Source: Cyanobacteria bacterium UBA11370 (GTDB taxonomy: Bacteria; Cyanobacteriota; Cyanobacteriia; Cyanobacteriales; Coleofasciculaceae). From it: a DNA stretch of 6,688 bases. The stretch's first letter is position 1; each line of letters begins with the position of its first letter. A program made the translations under genes and the position numbers. The notes beneath the pieces are model-generated. The model worked only from the letters and a program-made list of their open reading frames with translations, made no database searches and was not told where the DNA came from. Positions 5,381-6,688 of this stretch are shown here, piece by piece. The stretch lies in the NCBI GenBank assembly GCA_003486645.1, contig DNGI01000402.1, positions 3,133-9,820 on the forward strand, in the 5' to 3' direction.

Positions 5381-6688
5381 TAACCAAAAAAAACGGCTTA
5401 ATGCACCCTTTTACTCTCCAATTCATCCCTACGTCCCACTTGGATTAACCCTTTGTTTGGGAATTGGATTATCGGTTGCTGCGTCTATTGTGGCGTGGAA
5501 ATGGGAGAATAATCAAACCCGTTTAGAATTTCAACAACAAGCAGATAACTTAGCCACCACATTCCAGCGCCAACTTGATCAATATTCTTATATTGCCGTA
5601 TCAATGGGTGCATTTTATGCCGCATCTGAACAAATCACGAAAGAAGATTATGAAGAGTTTAGTCAACATTTACTCTCTCGTCATGCTGGAATCTTAACAC
5701 TGGGTTGGATCAAGCCTGTTTCGGCTAGCGATCGCAAAACTTACGAAGCCAATATGGCAGCAGATGGAGTTCCCAATTTCTACATTTACGAGCAAGATTC
5801 TACAGGAAAAGTTGTTAAAGCTAAACAACGTTTAGGTTATTTTCCGATTACATTCTCGCCTCAAGATGAGGTTGTAGGATTTGATATTAGTTCCCATCCT
5901 GTGGGAGAGACGGCGATAGAAAAGGCACGAAATACTGGAACATTAGTTGCTACGACTGAATTCAGTTTACCGACTAATCCTCAAACCAGTTTTGCTATTT
6001 TATTACCCGTTTACCGCAACAACGCGACTCACAATACTGTGCAAACTCGCCGCCAGTCTTTTCAAGGAGCAATTGTTAGTGTTTATTCTGTGAAAGATAT
6101 CCTTGCAACTTCTGTAAAAGGACTGAAAATTGATAATTTGAATTTTTGTTTATATAACAAATCTGTGCCTGTTAAAGAACACTTTCTTGCCTTTTACAAA
6201 TCCAGTACCAAGCAGATTGAGATGGAATCGGGACAGTCAGTTTGTCCTCAAGATCTATCTTATACGCGCCCGATCAAAGTTGCAGATCAGCAATGGTTAC
6301 TTCGCTTCTGGCGAACTCCGAAATCCTCCGGTTTTGAAATTCCGCCTATCGCTGGAGTGACGTTTTTGAGTGGGTTATTGTTAACAGGAACGTTGGTAGC
6401 GTATTTGTTGCGATCGCTACGTCACACGGCGGAAATTGAAGCCGAACGCCAAAAATCAGAGCGACTGTTATTAAATATTTTACCTGAACCGATTGCCGAT
6501 CGCTTAAAACAAAATCATCAAACGATAGCGGATAGTTTCACCGAAGTGACAGTTTTATTTGCCGATATTGTTGGGTTTACCCAGTTGTCGCAACGAACAT
6601 CGCCAACCGAACTTGTGCAGTTACTCAATGAAATTTTCTCAGCCTTTGATCGACTGACGGAACAGCATGGTTTGGAGAAAATTAAGAC
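5376..6688 (+). CDS. transmembrane adenylate cyclase with CHASE sensor (3' end outside window)
   Basis: An open frame from ATG 5376 runs 437 complete codons to the right edge without a stop. It has TM1 (about 20-41) and a large extracytoplasmic region (about 42-322) containing a CHASE domain (about 70-240). CHASE hallmarks are GWIKPV, GFDISSHPVGETAIEKARNTG and ILLPVYRNN. TM2 follows (about 324-346), then a short linker with ERLLLNILPEPIADRLK and the start of the class III catalytic domain. Metal-binding Asp397 is visible. The frame is cut exactly after the EKIK motif, whose second Lys (437) is the adenine-selecting residue. The second metal Asp and the Asn/Arg pair lie outside. CHASE domains bind small extracellular ligands; the bacterial ligands are mostly unknown. 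There is no HAMP or long coiled coil, unlike the two upstream paralogues. An in-frame TAG at 5355-5357 with no other start codon after it makes ATG 5376 the start, although no Shine-Dalgarno is visible. Confidence 0.92.
   Translation, partial: MPNQKKRLNAPFYSPIHPYVPLGLTLCLGIGLSVAASIVAWKWENNQTRLEFQQQADNLATTFQRQLDQYSYIAVSMGAFYAASEQITKEDYEEFSQHLLSRHAGILTLGWIKPVSASDRKTYEANMAADGVPNFYIYEQDSTGKVVKAKQRLGYFPITFSPQDEVVGFDISSHPVGETAIEKARNTGTLVATTEFSLPTNPQTSFAILLPVYRNNATHNTVQTRRQSFQGAIVSVYSVKDILATSVKGLKIDNLNFCLYNKSVPVKEHFLAFYKSSTKQIEMESGQSVCPQDLSYTRPIKVADQQWLLRFWRTPKSSGFEIPPIAGVTFLSGLLLTGTLVAYLLRSLRHTAEIEAERQKSERLLLNILPEPIADRLKQNHQTIADSFTEVTVLFADIVGFTQLSQRTSPTELVQLLNEIFSAFDRLTEQHGLEKIK

Noticed and set aside
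1891..6688. Interpretation of the cyclases as guanylate cyclases or as an anti-phage cyclic nucleotide system together with the ATPase.
   Set aside because: Lys and Asp occupy the purine-selecting positions in both complete copies, which favours ATP. All three have transmembrane sensor architecture typical of housekeeping cAMP signalling. No cyclic-nucleotide effector toxin is present.

Overview
The window looks like cyanobacterial chromosome. It carries six copies of the palindrome GCGATCGC (HIP1; starts at 194, 2714, 3049, 3293, 5728 and 6410), a very high density that is typical of many cyanobacteria. It also encodes membrane-bound class III nucleotide cyclases and a Tll0287-like (DUF3365) haem sensor domain, both common in that phylum. 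All supported genes lie on the + strand. I cannot name the species.

Layout. Positions 1-258 hold the end of a 12-bp tandem repeat and a leader region. Positions 259-1497 encode a stand-alone ABC/SMC-like AAA_21-type ATPase. Two catalytic-core positions in it depart from the family pattern (Lys at a Walker B acidic position, Gln at the H-loop). Its stop codon runs directly into a 9-bp/36-bp GGNGAYAAN repeat (1530-1643), which reads as a short collagen-like Gly-Asp-Lys protein. After a short gap come three consecutive receptor-type adenylate cyclase genes: 1891-3399, 3774-5183, and 5376 to the right edge, where the third is cut off inside its catalytic domain.

How the genes work together. The three cyclases share an almost interchangeable output module: a signalling helix with the ERLLLNILPxPIA motif followed by a class III catalytic domain. 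The first two are about 70% identical over roughly 208 residues by ungapped hand alignment. Each has a different extracytoplasmic sensor: a c-type haem Tll0287-like domain with CxxCH, a short unrecognised domain followed by HAMP, and a CHASE domain. The adenine-selecting Lys/Asp pair is present in both complete copies, so cAMP is the expected product. The inference is a locus grown by tandem duplication of the output module with exchange of input heads, so that several periplasmic signals feed one cAMP pool. Heterodimers are possible because the catalytic domains are so alike.

The intergenic regions are not empty. The 374-bp gap before the second cyclase contains a 93-bp MITE-like inverted-repeat element. 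The gaps before cyclases 2 and 3 share a 13-mer with one mismatch, and the ends of cyclases 1 and 2 share an exact 12-mer. The start of cyclase 3 lies in a 10-bp direct repeat with a 22-bp period. I found no tRNA, rRNA, CRISPR array, complete insertion sequence or convincing intrinsic terminator.
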